This document shows, piece by piece, positions 22,519 to 32,240 of a DNA stretch of 64,000 bases. The notes under the pieces were generated by a model. That model saw only the letters and a list, made by a program, of their open reading frames with translations. It made no database searches and was not told the DNA's origin. Position 1 is the stretch's first letter; every line of letters starts with the position of its first letter. A program made the translations under genes and the position numbers. Origin of the DNA: Linum tenue (lineage: Eukaryota > Streptophyta > Magnoliopsida > Malpighiales > Linaceae); the NCBI GenBank assembly GCA_946122785.1, contig CAMGYJ010000010.1, positions 12,127,467 through 12,191,466 on the forward strand. Reading direction: 5' to 3'.

Positions 22519-25500
22519 TCCAGGGAATCATAGCAGGGTGTAAGGTCAAAAGGATGTTGGTGGATACGGGAAGTTCGATGGATGTGTTGTTCAAAAGCAC
22601 ATTCGAGCGCATGCAGCTGGCGCCGGAATTGGTGAGCCCCTCCGATTCGGTGCTGATAGGGTTTTCGGGAGCGCCTGCCCATGTGATTGGGCGCGTGCGC
22701 CTCCCGGTAACATTGGGCGACGAAGTGCACCGGGTGACACATGCCGTGGAGTTTGGGATAGTGGATTGCCCCTCGCCGTACAATGTCATACTGGGAAGAC
22801 CACTACTGGCGTTGTTCAATGGGGTAGCCTCGACTTGCCACCAAACATTGAAGTTCGTCGCCCCACAAGGCATAGGAATTTCGCGAGGAGAAGGCGCCCC
22901 CCGCTATGCGCGAGAAGAGGAAGGAAGAAGGAAGGGCGCACGGAAACACCGGGTAAACAACATAGACGTTCGATCGGAGGACGCGCCCAGAGCAGAGCCT
23001 ATGGATGATGAGTTCATGGTACCGATCGAAGAAGGGCGCCTGGATAGGCAGGTGCGAGTGTCAGCACAGGCTCCTGAACACATGAGGGCGCCCTTGATTG
23101 AATTGTTGCGAGAGTTTGGGGAGCTATTCGCTTGGAGCCCCCAGGACATGCCGGGAGTGTCACCAGATGTGGCGGCGCATCGGTTGGCCGTCGAGGAAGG
23201 AAAGAGGCCCGTTCAACAAAAGCGAAGGAATTTGACTCAGGAGAAGGAAGAAGCTCTGAGGAAAGAAGTTGATAAGTTGCTCGAAGCGGGGTTCGTTGAA
23301 GAGGCCAGATACATCACATGGCTGTCGAATGTGGTGTTTGTCCCAAAGCCGTCGGGAGATTGGAGGATGTGTGTGGACTTCACAAACCTTAATCGGGCGT
23401 GCCCAACAGACGCCTACCCCATGCCTCGCATTGATATATTAGTGGACGCCACGGCTTACCACGAGGCGCTCAGCTTCCTTGATATGTTTTCGGGGTATCA
23501 TCAAATTCCCATGGTGGAGGAGGATAGAGCGAAGACCGCCTTCATGACGCCCTTTGGTAACTTCTGCTATAAGGTAATGGCATTTGGATTGAAGAATGCG
23601 GGTGCCACATATCAGCGTATGGTGAATCAAATCTTTCGGAGGCAGTTGGGAAGGAACGTGGAGGCATACGTCGACGATTTGATTGTGAAGAGTAAGAGGC
23701 GCCAAGACCATATTGTGGACTTGCGTGAGACATTTGAGACTATGCGCTCGTACAAACTACGTCTAAACCCACAGAAATGTGTGTTCCTTGCGGAGGCTGG
23801 CAAGTTCTTGGGATTCATGATCACAAAGAGAGGAATCGAGGCCAATCCCAAGCAAGTTGAAGCAATTATGAGGTTGGCGCCTCCCCGAACGCCGAAGGAG
23901 GTGCAGGGGTTGACGGGAAGGTTGGCAGCGCTTGGGCGCTTCATTCCGAGGTCCTCGGATAGGGGCGCCCCTTTCTTCCGAACATTGAAGAAGGCCAGCA
24001 AATTTAAGTGGACGGAGGAGTGTGATGAGGCATTCGGGGATTTGAAGAAGTTGCTGGTCGCGCCTACGGTGATGACGGCGCCCAGGCCCAAAGAGACTCT
24101 ATATTTGTACATTGCGGTCTCCCGAATTGCTGTGAGTGCGGTGTTGGTATCTAAAGATCCGTCAACAAATGAGGAGCGACCAGTGTACTATGTAAGTCGT
24201 ACCATGGTGGTGCATGAAACGCGGTATGCGCCTATTGAGAAAGCGGCGCTGGCGGTGGTAATGGCGGCAAACAAACTCAGGCCCTACTTCCAGGCTCATA
24301 GCATCATCGTGCTCACGAACTTACCTCTCCGAACGGTCTTGGGGTCCATGGATGTGTCCGGGCGCCTGGTTAAGTGGGCTGTTCAGCTGAGTGAATTCGT
24401 CGTGAGCTATGCGCCCCGACCAGCAATAAAAGCTCAAGTGTTGGCCGATTTTGTGGCTGAAGGAGTAGTGGATATGGGAAGCGACGTGGAAGAGTGTTGG
24501 CAAGTTCAGGTGGATGGAGCCGCAAGTAGATCTGGTGCAGGAGCGGGTATTGTGCTAATTAGCCCCCTGGGCGCCATGCATGAAGTCGCCCTCCGATTCG
24601 CAGCACTTAAGACGAACAATGCGGCGGAGTATGAAGCTGTGTTAGCAGGGCTTCACATGGCAAGGGAGCTGGGCGCCCAGAAGGTTAATGTCCAAACCGA
24701 CTCAGCACTGGTGGTCAATCAGTTGAACGATGTGTATGAGGTCAAAGAGGAGGCGCTAAGCGTGTACGTCCGTGCCGTCAAAGAAAAGTGTGCGTGGTTT
24801 CGGGAGGCGACATTCACACATGTCCCAAGAGAGGAGAATGCCCATGCAGACGCCCTATCCAAGTTGGCCACGGCACTAGACTTTGGAGAGGAAAGAAAGG
24901 TGATAGTTACCAAAGAGGCCCCACGAGAGGAAAGGGTGATGGCAAATTTCCTCGGAGAGGCATCGGATGGGTGGATGGCGCCCATTATGTTATTCCTAAT
25001 GCAAGGGGTGGTCCCGGAGGACCCGAAAGAGGCTAGGCGCCTGAGAAGGAAGGCGGCGCGATGTGTCATCATGGAAGGAGTGCTATACAAAAGGTCTCAC
25101 TCCGGCGCCTATCTTCGGTGCCTCACAGAAGCTGAAGGACAAAGGGCCATCGCGGAAGTCCACCAAGGAACGTGTGGCATGCACGCCGGGGCTCGGAGCC
25201 TGGAGAAAGTGTTGTTAAGGCAGGGATATTATTGGCCAACAATGAGAGCTGACGCTGGGAAGCATGTGGCTGGTTGCCATCAGTGTCAAATCCATGCCAA
25301 CGATATACATGTGCCAGCGGCGCCCATGCAAGGAAACGTGAGCGCCTGGCCATTTGCTCAATGGGGGATGGACCTACTGGGACCCTTCCCAAAGGCGCCC
25401 GGGCAGTTCAAATATTTAATTGTGGCCATCGATTACTTTACGAAGTGGATTGAGGCAGAGCCGTTGGCATCCATCACAGAAGTGCAAGTGCGGAAGTTTA

Positions 25501-26261
25501 CAAGGAAGAACATTTTCACAAGGTTCGGGTTGCCAGAGTCGATCATCACCGACCACGGCAAGCAGTTTGATTGCAAGAAGTTCATCAACTTTTGCGACGA
25601 AAATGGAGTGGTCTTGAGGTTCTCCTCCGTGGCATATCCGCAAGCAAATGGGCAGGCTGAGGCGGCTAACAAAAGCATTTTGCATGGACTACATACCAGG
25701 CTCACCGAGGCCAAGGGAAACTGGGTGGAGGAACTCCCAAGCGTTTTGTGGGCGCATAGAACCACTTTCAAAGTTGCAACGGGCGAGACGCCCTTCGCGC
25801 TTACGTATGGGAGTGAGGCGGTGTTGCCCGTGGAGGTGCGCATCCCGACCTTCCGGATGGCGCATAGGGACGAGTCGGTGGAGGCGCAGGAGCGGGTCAA
25901 TGAGTTGGATCTCCTAGACGAACGCCGCGAGAGCGCTGCTCTGCGCCTGGAGGCCATGAAGTCGCAAGTGGCTCGGTACTACAACAAGAAGATGCGCCCA
26001 CACAACATCGTGGTTGGGAGTCTAGTGTTGAAGCGTGACTTCCGACCAAAAGCTACTGATGGCAAGTTGGCACCAAAGTGGAAGGGACCGTATCGTGTGC
26101 AAGAGGTAGTGGGGCCTGGCACATTTAAGTTGGAGCATTTGTCGGGAAAGAAGGTGAAGAGAACGTGGAATGCCCAGAATTTGCGAAGGTATGGGGTGAT
26201 GGAGGCCAATGTGATTGGAGAAGATGGTAGGGTGCCAGAAGGGGCGCCAAGTTTTTGGTAA
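22356..26261 (+). CDS. pol: Pol polyprotein: protease, RT, RNase H, second RNase H, integrase
   Basis: The frame opens after a stop at 22353 and runs to TAA 26259-26261, about 1,300 codons. Domains in order: aspartic protease (LVDTGSS, near 22559); reverse transcriptase with the catalytic YVDD near 23665; RNase H near 24090-24450; a second, archaeal-type RNase H (VDGAASRSGAGAG at 24509, with NNAAEYEAVLAG following); integrase with an HHCC zinc finger (EVHQGTCGMH..CHQCQ) and catalytic residues in WGMDLLGP, TDHGKQFD and NGQAEAANKS; and an integrase C-terminal domain. All catalytic motifs are intact. There is no ATG upstream of the protease in this frame, so translation must enter from gag by frameshift, or an indel separated the two. 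Together these enzymes copy and insert the element. Confidence 0.95.
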   Translation, partial: AHGGIHNGTVDLRDKLDRSRRLRAASVEAKAAVQICFNREAEEACQVPSEEALVIQGIIAGCKVKRMLVDTGSSMDVLFKSTFERMQLAPELVSPSDSVLIGFSGAPAHVIGRVRLPVTLGDEVHRVTHAVEFGIVDCPSPYNVILGRPLLALFNGVASTCHQTLKFVAPQGIGISRGEGAPRYAREEEGRRKGARKHRVNNIDVRSEDAPRAEPMDDEFMVPIEEGRLDRQVRVSAQAPEHMRAPLIELLREFGELFAWSPQDMPGVSPDVAAHRLAVEEGKRPVQQKRRNLTQEKEEALRKEVDKLLEAGFVEEARYITWLSNVVFVPKPSGDWRMCVDFTNLNRACPTDAYPMPRIDILVDATAYHEALSFLDMFSGYHQIPMVEEDRAKTAFMTPFGNFCYKVMAFGLKNAGATYQRMVNQIFRRQLGRNVEAYVDDLIVKSKRRQDHIVDLRETFETMRSYKLRLNPQKCVFLAEAGKFLGFMITKRGIEANPKQVEAIMRLAPPRTPKEVQGLTGRLAALGRFIPRSSDRGAPFFRTLKKASKFKWTEECDEAFGDLKKLLVAPTVMTAPRPKETLYLYIAVSRIAVSAVLVSKDPSTNEERPVYYVSRTMVVHETRYAPIEKAALAVVMAANKLRPYFQAHSIIVLTNLPLRTVLGSMDVSGRLVKWAVQLSEFVVSYAPRPAIKAQVLADFVAEGVVDMGSDVEECWQVQVDGAASRSGAGAGIVLISPLGAMHEVALRFAALKTNNAAEYEAVLAGLHMARELGAQKVNVQTDSALVVNQLNDVYEVKEEALSVYVRAVKEKCAWFREATFTHVPREENAHADALSKLATALDFGEERKVIVTKEAPREERVMANFLGEASDGWMAPIMLFLMQGVVPEDPKEARRLRRKAARCVIMEGVLYKRSHSGAYLRCLTEAEGQRAIAEVHQGTCGMHAGARSLEKVLLRQGYYWPTMRADAGKHVAGCHQCQIHANDIHVPAAPMQGNVSAWPFAQWGMDLLGPFPKAPGQFKYLIVAIDYFTKWIEAEPLASITEVQVRKFTRKNIFTRFGLPESIITDHGKQFDCKKFINFCDENGVVLRFSSVAYPQANGQAEAANKSILHGLHTRLTEAKGNWVEELPSVLWAHRTTFKVATGETPFALTYGSEAVLPVEVRIPTFRMAHRDESVEAQERVNELDLLDERRESAALRLEAMKSQVARYYNKKMRPHNIVVGSLVLKRDFRPKATDGKLAPKWKGPYRVQEVVGPGTFKLEHLSGKKVKRTWNAQNLRRYGVMEANVIGEDGRVPEGAPSFW

Positions 26262-26329
26262 ACGTGAGAGCAAGTATCAAGCCTCGGGGTGTGATTTTTT
26301 TTGGTAGGAATATGGGAAAACGCCTAAAT

Positions 26330-26740
26330 GCGCCCGTAGTATTAGCGCCCGGGATACTTAAAGCGCCCGGTAATCGCGCCCTGAGGTTGTTTTTTGAAAT
26401 CGGCATACGTATACATAGCTACTTCAATAGTTCGCTCATAGTAGTATTGTAAAGCGCCCTTATGCGCCCTTAACATTTGTGTAAAGCGCCCCTCCGCGCC
26501 CGGGATACTTAAAGCGCCCGATTTTAGCGCCCGGAGGATGTTTTGTAAGTCGGAATATATATACATACTTTTTCGTTAACTTGCCTTTGGGAGTGTTTTA
26601 TAGTGCCCTCATGCGCCCATAGCACCGAATCATTGTGCCCTCTCATGCGCCCATAGCACCAAGTCATTGTACCCTCTCATGCGCCTATAGCACCAAATCA
26701 TTGTGCCCTCTCAAGCGCCCACAACATTTAGGTAATATGC
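26330..26740. repeat. GCGCCC-rich tandem repeats after pol
   Basis: Two repeat styles occur. At about 26330-26540, GCGCCCGGGATACTTAAAGC recurs with partial copies. At 26595-26730, four units of about 34 bp read TGCCCTCTCATGCGCCCATA then GCACCAAATCATTG. Such arrays are common in the 3' untranslated regions of Tat-lineage elements. Confidence 0.75.
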
Positions 26741-26941
26741 TCCATATGATGAGATCAAATACTAAGTAAAATATTGAAGTAAGACGCCCGTAAGATTAAG
26801 GCGAAAAGGTTACGAAAGACAAAATAGAAACTTGCTTGTTCATAATGCAACCCAAATAAAGATAGTTAAATAAAACACGAGGCGCCTCGGTGGGCGCAAC
26901 AAAAGGGTTAAACGCATGCAAATTCAAACATGAAGGGAGGA

Positions 26942-27652
26942 TCAGTCTTCTTCGTCCCCATCCTCGTCATCACTAGACTCCGAGCTCGATCCAGAGGCAG
27001 CTTCATCCGCTTGATCTTCGGGAGGCGCAGGAGCGGCATCGGTAATGGGGCGCCCACTGGCCATAAAGTCGATGACAAAGTTGGCCATCTCCTTGACATC
27101 CCAATTGATATTGGGATGATCAGCATCCAACTTCCTCTTCAGGATAAGGATACTGTTCAAGGATGCCTGCGCCTTCACCGCTAAGTCTGACACAGGCGCT
27201 TGGGGGTCAGGCTTCTCGCTCTTAAGCGCCTCTAGTTCTTCCTGGCGCCTCTTCCCTTCTCGGATCAGTTGCTTATTCTCCTTTTGCAAGGCCTTCTTCT
27301 CATCAAGGAGGAGGTCGATTTCACTCCTCTGGGCGCCGGCTTCCTTGTCAAGATCAGCCTTCTCCTTCACCAGCCTAGCCACCTCCTCGTGATGCGCCCT
27401 CTTGAGAATTGCAAGTTGGGCCTCATGCGCCACCTTCAGCTTCTCCTTTTCTTCGTCCACCCTTTTCTGTAAGAGGGACGCAGCCTTGGCGGCCTCGAGA
27501 TTGGCGTCCTCACATTCCTTCGCCAACTCTGTTTGGCGCCTCCGCGCTGTCTCCAAATCATCCCTCGCAACGCCAAGCGCGTTGTTGGCTTCCACCTCGC
27601 CTAGGCGCAGCGCCTCCTGCGCCATGGCGCCATTCTTGGCCAAGTGGAGCAT
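26942..27652 (-). CDS. Antisense ORF, coiled-coil exon (3' end)
   Basis: 236 codons on the strand opposite to gag-pol. Most of it (about residues 10-150) is strongly heptad-like coiled coil (KRVDEEKEKLKVAHEAQLAI, LLDEKKALQKENKQLIREGK), followed by a short ordered-looking segment (NINWDVKEMANFVIDFMASG) and an acidic serine-rich tail ending in a stop. An acceptor-like TGTAG precedes the first codon, so this is probably the last exon of the antisense gene that begins near 29714, not a free-standing ORF. It resembles the C-terminal coiled coil of plant gypsy-associated antisense proteins. The function is unknown. Confidence 0.65.
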   Translation of the reverse strand: MLHLAKNGAMAQEALRLGEVEANNALGVARDDLETARRRQTELAKECEDANLEAAKAASLLQKRVDEEKEKLKVAHEAQLAILKRAHHEEVARLVKEKADLDKEAGAQRSEIDLLLDEKKALQKENKQLIREGKRRQEELEALKSEKPDPQAPVSDLAVKAQASLNSILILKRKLDADHPNINWDVKEMANFVIDFMASGRPITDAAPAPPEDQADEAASGSSSESSDDEDGDEED

Positions 27653-27769
27653 CTACACCGAAGTCAACATAACAAATTATAAATCATTCATATGGACGCA
27701 TAGTATGGCATCATGATAAAAATTTGAGAATATGACTAAGTTAATTTGGAAAGCGCTTGGTATACCTCG

Positions 27770-28383
27770 GCCGCTATGCGCGCCACCTCTCCCTAGAGAT
27801 TCTTCCACTCAACACTCGAGGGCGCCCGCAGTACTTCGGCGGCGTGGAAAGCGAAACCGAGCGCAGAGCCTCGCTCCAATGCCGACCTATCCGAGCATTC
27901 CACCACGACCCGGTGTTTCGGTGGTTGCAACCACTTTTTCACAAAGGGGTGGACAGGCGCCTCCTCTTCTATGCGCTGCTTCTTGCCCTGAGTCGATGCG
28001 CCCTCATCAGACTTCCTTTTGAGCTTGTTTGACAGGGGGACTTCATCAATGTCCAGCTCGGGATCGGACTGAACAATAAGAGGCCCCCCCCCCCCTCAGG
28101 TTGCGCAATGACAGGCGCATTCTCTTCCAAAGCCTTTGCCACTTTCTGTGGCTTGATTCTTCGCGGACTCGAGCGCCCCTTTCCGCCGCTGGCCGGAGCA
28201 CTAGGCGCATTGGTTTTGCCTCCGGTCCGTGCTTGTGTTGGGGTGGTTCTCTTCTTTCCTTTCTTCGCGGCGCCCTTCTTCTTGGAGGCGCCCTGGCCTG
28301 GGAACACAGGCGCTTGATAGTCTAAACCCATATTCTCCAGCTGGGTTTTCATCAAGGAGGCCACGGAGGTGAAGTCCACGCCT
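27770..28383 (-). pseudogene. Antisense ORF, middle exon with G-run frame change and stop
   Basis: The exon probably begins after TTTTCAG at about 28389-28383 (VDFTSVASLMKTQLENMGLD) and contains a basic, lysine-rich region (SKKKGAAKKGKKRTTPTQAR). At 28084-28095 a run of about 12 C on the plus strand (G on this strand) lies at a frame change. The frame after it reads PLIVQSDPELDIDEVPLSNK and on through WLQPPKHRVVVECSD to APSSVEWKNL, where a TAG interrupts before GEVARIAAEV and a donor-like GTATAC. The homopolymer could be a real slip or a sequencing length error. Confidence 0.5.
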
Positions 28384-28483
28384 GAAAAGACAATACACAA
28401 CATAGTTAAAATAAAGTTAGCCATATACGTATAGCACAGGCGCATTAACCAACAGCGAGGCAAGTGCAACACTATGCGCCTAC

Positions 28484-29312
28484 CCACCATCAGCATAGTA
28501 CTCGTGAAGAACAGGGACACGCGCGGCTGTCGAACTCAAGTTAACTGGATAAAGGGACAACAGGCGCGCATGCTCTTCCTCCTCCCTGGTTAACGCCTCG
28601 TCAACATTAAAGCGCGAGGTGTTGCCAACCCTCCAACGCCGGGTAAACCGACCACCACTCTCATAAAAAGAGTCCGCGTGCGGTTTGATAAAGAAATAAG
28701 ACCTATACCATGCGCGCCCCAACTTGGGGCAATCCTCCACAAAATGTCCCGGAATGTCCAGGCGCCTCTGTAGAGATAGGCAATTCTTACTGCTGGTCAT
28801 CGTGAAAAAGTGCTTGAAGAGCTTGAACGTTGGAGTGATATCGTTCTGACGGCATTTCAACTTAAACAAAACATGTATCAAGAAGATGGACGGTGACAGG
28901 CGCCCAATAGGACAGGCGCATGTATCCAGAATTCCCTGTAAAATCGAATCCAAGGGAAAGCGCAACCCGAACTTGAAGTACTCTCGGTAGATCCCAATCC
29001 AGCGAGGACCCACAACGCCTACCCTGGTGACCCGCGGGGCAGGCGCATAAGACCAGCTCCGGGGTAAGTTGCACGAGGTTATCAGGCGATGCAACTCTGC
29101 TATTTTGACAGTGGCCACGTGGTTTGGCCCAGCTCGAGTCACGGGCAGGTTGATTATATTCTCAGGCGCCCCACCCTGTGGCCAAGTATCGACCCAATCA
29201 ACTATCTTGAACGACCCATCTTCAGGGGCGCCTGAGTTGGTGGAGGCTGGAGAATTTTGCACCTCACCCGACTCTGACGAAGCGGGCGCGGAGTCCGAAG
29301 TAGGCGCGGAGC
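28484..29312 (-). CDS. Antisense ORF, gypsy-type transposon-associated domain exon
   Basis: This open exon on the strand opposite to gag-pol contains a domain matching the family annotated as putative gypsy-type transposon (Transposase_28-like). Landmarks are REYFKFGLRFPLDSILQGIL, PIGRLSPSIFLIHVLFKLK, a ..FKHFFTM.. segment, and a HFVEDCPKLGRAWYRSYFFI block. An acceptor (TTTTAG) precedes the exon and a GGTAGG donor follows it. It joins in phase to the upstream exon ending at 29432. The domain is known from Tat-lineage elements in many plants; its biochemical role is unknown. Confidence 0.75.
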
Positions 29313-29431
29313 CTAAAAGTTATCCAATCGTCCTCGATCAATGACACGGACCTAAGATCGCTAATGGGCGCCTAACAAAGGAGCAATGCAAAATAGAAGG
29401 AGTGGAAGTCATGGGGGCATAGGAAAAATAC

Positions 29432-29714
29432 CTTGGTTAGTGGTGGAAGCCGTGGGCGCGGACTCCGAAGGCGCATCTGAATCTTCAGGCACGTTGGAGA
29501 CTGGTATTGCCGTTAGGGGCGCCTCGACATTAGCAGGCGTGGAGGAAGAAGAATTACCCTTCGCTTGCTTGGGCGCCTCCTTGGTCGATCGAGGCGCTCT
29601 CTGATCCTGGTTTCGCATCGGGTCAGGCGACAGATGCTGCTCCAAGACGTCAAGAACGCTAGGCGCCTCCTTGTCGGCGGAGGTCGGCGCCGCGCCAGAA
29701 TCTGACTTCGACAT
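29432..29714 (-). CDS. Antisense ORF, first exon
   Basis: ATG at 29714 opens a low-complexity serine/alanine/proline-rich exon (MSKSDSGAAPTSADKEAPSV) that ends at a GTATTT donor; splicing to 29312 keeps the frame (..TNQG / SAPTSDSAP..). The sequence between here and the 3' LTR (29715-30460), read in reverse, would be its promoter and leader. A CT/GA-rich stretch at about 29770-29860 could be the leader. Confidence 0.6.
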
Positions 29715-30450
29715 GGTTCGGGGAGAGCAGGAAGGGCGCACAGATGTGAGAACAGAGGGCGCGTGGGCGTGAAAAATAGAGAGCAGCTAGAGAGAGGAAG
29801 TAGAGAGAGAAGCAGATTTGGGATGAATGAGGTAGAATGGAGAGGAGGGTGAATATTTATAAGAGGAGGGGAGGAGGTGAAGAGTCACCTCGGAAACCGC
29901 GCGCTGAACGATCCAATCCTCGCCCTCCGTTCAAAATTTGAATTTTGAAATTCAAAAATTTGAACGCACACCGAGTGGGGGGCAGGAGGTACGGTCACGC
30001 GCACGGTCATGCGCTTGGTAAGAGCAGGGCCGTGCGCCTCCTTGATCGCTCAAAACCAGGTGGAATGATGAGGATCGTGATTATGCGCCTCCTATTTCTT
30101 TCTTTCATGCGCCCGAACCTAGGTGCAAGCGGGCGCCTTAGTGATTGAACATGTGTAAGTCTAGAAGGCGTGGTCAGAGCAGGGCCGGGCGCCTCCTTGA
30201 TTGTTCAAAACCAGGTGGAATGATGGGGATCGCGGTTATGCGCCTCCTGTTTTTTTTCTTTTATGCGCCCTAACCTAGGTGCGAGAGCGGCTGAAAAGGC
30301 AGGGGGGCAACGTGAAATAAACACCGAAGGCGCATCCCTTAGGGTAGGGGCGCATAGGCTTATGCAAAGCAAATTCGGGCGCCTCCTGGTGACACGAAGC
30401 CTAAGGAAAGCCAGGCATATAGTTAGGCGCTCACCAGTGAACACCTAACT

Positions 30451-30460
30451 GGGGGGCAAT
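30451..30460 (+). other. Polypurine-tract-like site before the 3' LTR
   Basis: GGGGGGCAAT directly abuts the TG of the 3' LTR, the position of the plus-strand primer. It is imperfect because of the CAAT end. Confidence 0.55.
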
Positions 30461-31052
30461 TGTTGGGGTAGTAGAGAGGAGCCCATGAAAGTTAAGAGCC
30501 CATTGGGCCTTATTGAGATAGGGGAAAGGAGCTCATAAAGGTTAGGAGCCTGTTGGGCCTGAAGCCTATTTGTGGCCCATGAGAGTATGACCCAGGTAAT
30601 TATGAAGGAGCAGGGGCGCATGACGACAAAATAGGCTCGCGGACAAGGGAGTACAGGTGGACAAGGTCAGAAGGGCGCCACGAGGCAGGTGGTCCCCCTA
30701 TGCGCCCCGACGTGGAAAATGGACGGTATGCCACGTGTAGGCGCGTAGGCGCCAGGGGAGACCGGGCATTTAATGCTAGGCTGACAGAAGCCTTGGTGGC
30801 AGGAGTTGGTCGGAGCTTGGTCGAGGAGCTCGAGTAGTATAAATAGCACTTGGTAGGTAGCATTTAAGCAGGTTGGTCTTTCTCACACTAAACTTCTTTC
30901 TACACTTCTCTCTCTAGAATAGCACCTAACTTGATCGTCGGAGTGCTAACGGACGGGTCAAGCCCTCTCGGCGCCCGTCCTGCAGGGTCCAAGCGTTAGG
31001 CGCGGAGCAAGGGGAAGAGTCTCGAGGGTGAGAGAGTATCACGGCTTCAACA
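30461..31052 (+). repeat. 3' LTR of the Tat-lineage retrotransposon
   Basis: 592 bp, identical to the 5' LTR except for T at 30996. It is followed by the TSD copy ATTAC at 31053-31057. Confidence 0.97.
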
Positions 31053-31309
31053 ATTACAGTTTACAAGGAGATTAAGAAAGAGATGAGTGAGGAGTTGGTT
31101 CAGAAATGACGATATCATTGGAGGGACGAAGAGTGGCAGACTGTGAATTCAGTTTTGGGGTCAGGGGTGCAAGCGAAAATATGTTTTACATTGAGTCTGC
31201 TCTGGCCTGTATAATGTAACTTCATGGTTGCTTCCTTGTTCTATATAACCTAATAAATTTAAAATGTGGTAGTGAGTAGTGACTACAGATTAGTAAGTGG
31301 TCTCCTGAT

Positions 31310-31935
31310 GCATACCAATAATCCCCTAAAACAAACTAGAAACCTCACAAAATATACAACAAATATTTCATAAGCATACCAGAAAGCTCATAATACAGAG
31401 CACAAACACGATAAAGCAAATAAAAAAAAGCATACCATAAACCTCCCAATCCATACTACAAATCCCTTAAAACAAACCAGAAACCTCACAAAGCAAACCA
31501 CAAAATTTTCAAAAACACACCAGAAAACTCATAACGCAAACCATAAACACAGTAAAGCAAACCACAAAAACAAACCAGAAACGTCCTAATGCAGACCAAA
31601 AATATATTAAAACAAACCAGAAACCTCACAAAGAAAACCAAAGAATATTCAAAAACACACCAGAAACCTCATCATTCAAACCACAAACACGTTAAAGCAA
31701 ACCACAAAAACAAACCAGAAACCTCCTAATGCATACCACAAATCTCCTAAAACAAACCACAAATCCCTCAATGCAAAACACAAAATTTTTGAAAGCAAAC
31801 CAGAATCTTCTCAATGCAAACCACAAACACGATAAAGCAAACCTGAAACTTCTCAATGCAAACCATAAACACGATAAAGCAAACCACAAAAGGCATACAA
31901 AAATGTGAGAAACCAAACCATAAATCTCACAATGA
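31310..31935. repeat. AACCAGAAACCTC / GCAAACCACAAA minisatellite
   Basis: About 18 imperfect units alternate AAACCAGAAACCTC- and AAAGCAAACCACAAACACG-like halves. Read on the other strand, the units match those of the array at 5073-5392 (AGGTTTCTGGT-TGCTT and TTGTGGT-GGCTTTATG). The array lies in the right arm of the MULE. Confidence 0.75.
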
Positions 31936-32039
31936 AAACCATAACATCCGGTGGTCGTTGACCGTTGACTGGTCAACGAAAACCGTTGACCGGTCAATGA
32001 AAACCGTTGACCAAACTCCGATGACCGTCAGTGACCGGA

Positions 32040-32240
32040 TTCCGGCGTCGATAGGCATATTCCGGCCCCGATTACTAGATTCCGACGCCGGTAAGCATAT
32101 TCCGACGCCGGTAAGTATATTCCGGCGACAGTGGCATATTCCGATGAGAAAATAGCATATTCTGGCGACGAAAAGCATATTCCGGTGATCGGCGACCAGA
32201 TTCCGGTGACCGGTGGCCGAATTCCGGCGACCAAAATTTT
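32040..32240. repeat. GCATATTCCGGCGAC repeats
   Basis: Nine or so copies of (G/T)ATATTCCGRCG spaced about 20 bp apart, preceded by CCGTTGACCGGTCAA repeats at 31950-32020. GC-rich relative to its flanks, in the right arm of the MULE; no coding logic. Confidence 0.7.

Larger units (their letters stand above)
20167..31052 (+). mobile_element. Young Ty3/gypsy (Tat lineage) LTR retrotransposon, TSD ATTAC
   Basis: The element is complete in structure: two 592-bp LTRs with TG..CA ends, 5-bp TSD ATTAC at 20162-20166 and 31053-31057, a primer-binding region, gag, a long pol (protease, RT, RNase H, a second archaeal-type RNase H, integrase), a 4.2-kb region between pol and the 3' LTR with antisense ORFs, and a G-rich tract before the 3' LTR. 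The dual RNase H and the antisense ORF region are hallmarks of the plant Tat lineage (Tat/Retand/Ogre-type). The LTRs differ at one position (C at 20702, T at 30996). Gag has an in-frame amber codon and gag and pol are out of frame, so this copy may not be autonomous. Confidence 0.96.

Noticed and set aside
22904..26406. Long minus-strand frames across pol
   Set aside because: They are shadows of the pol frame caused by GC-rich codons; none has a recognisable domain.
26595..26730. 34-bp repeats considered as a centromeric satellite
   Set aside because: Only four units are present and they lie inside the retrotransposon's untranslated region.
31692..31997. 101-codon ORF with FWFAL / CLWFALR repeats
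   Set aside because: Same reason: an in-frame minisatellite, not a protein.
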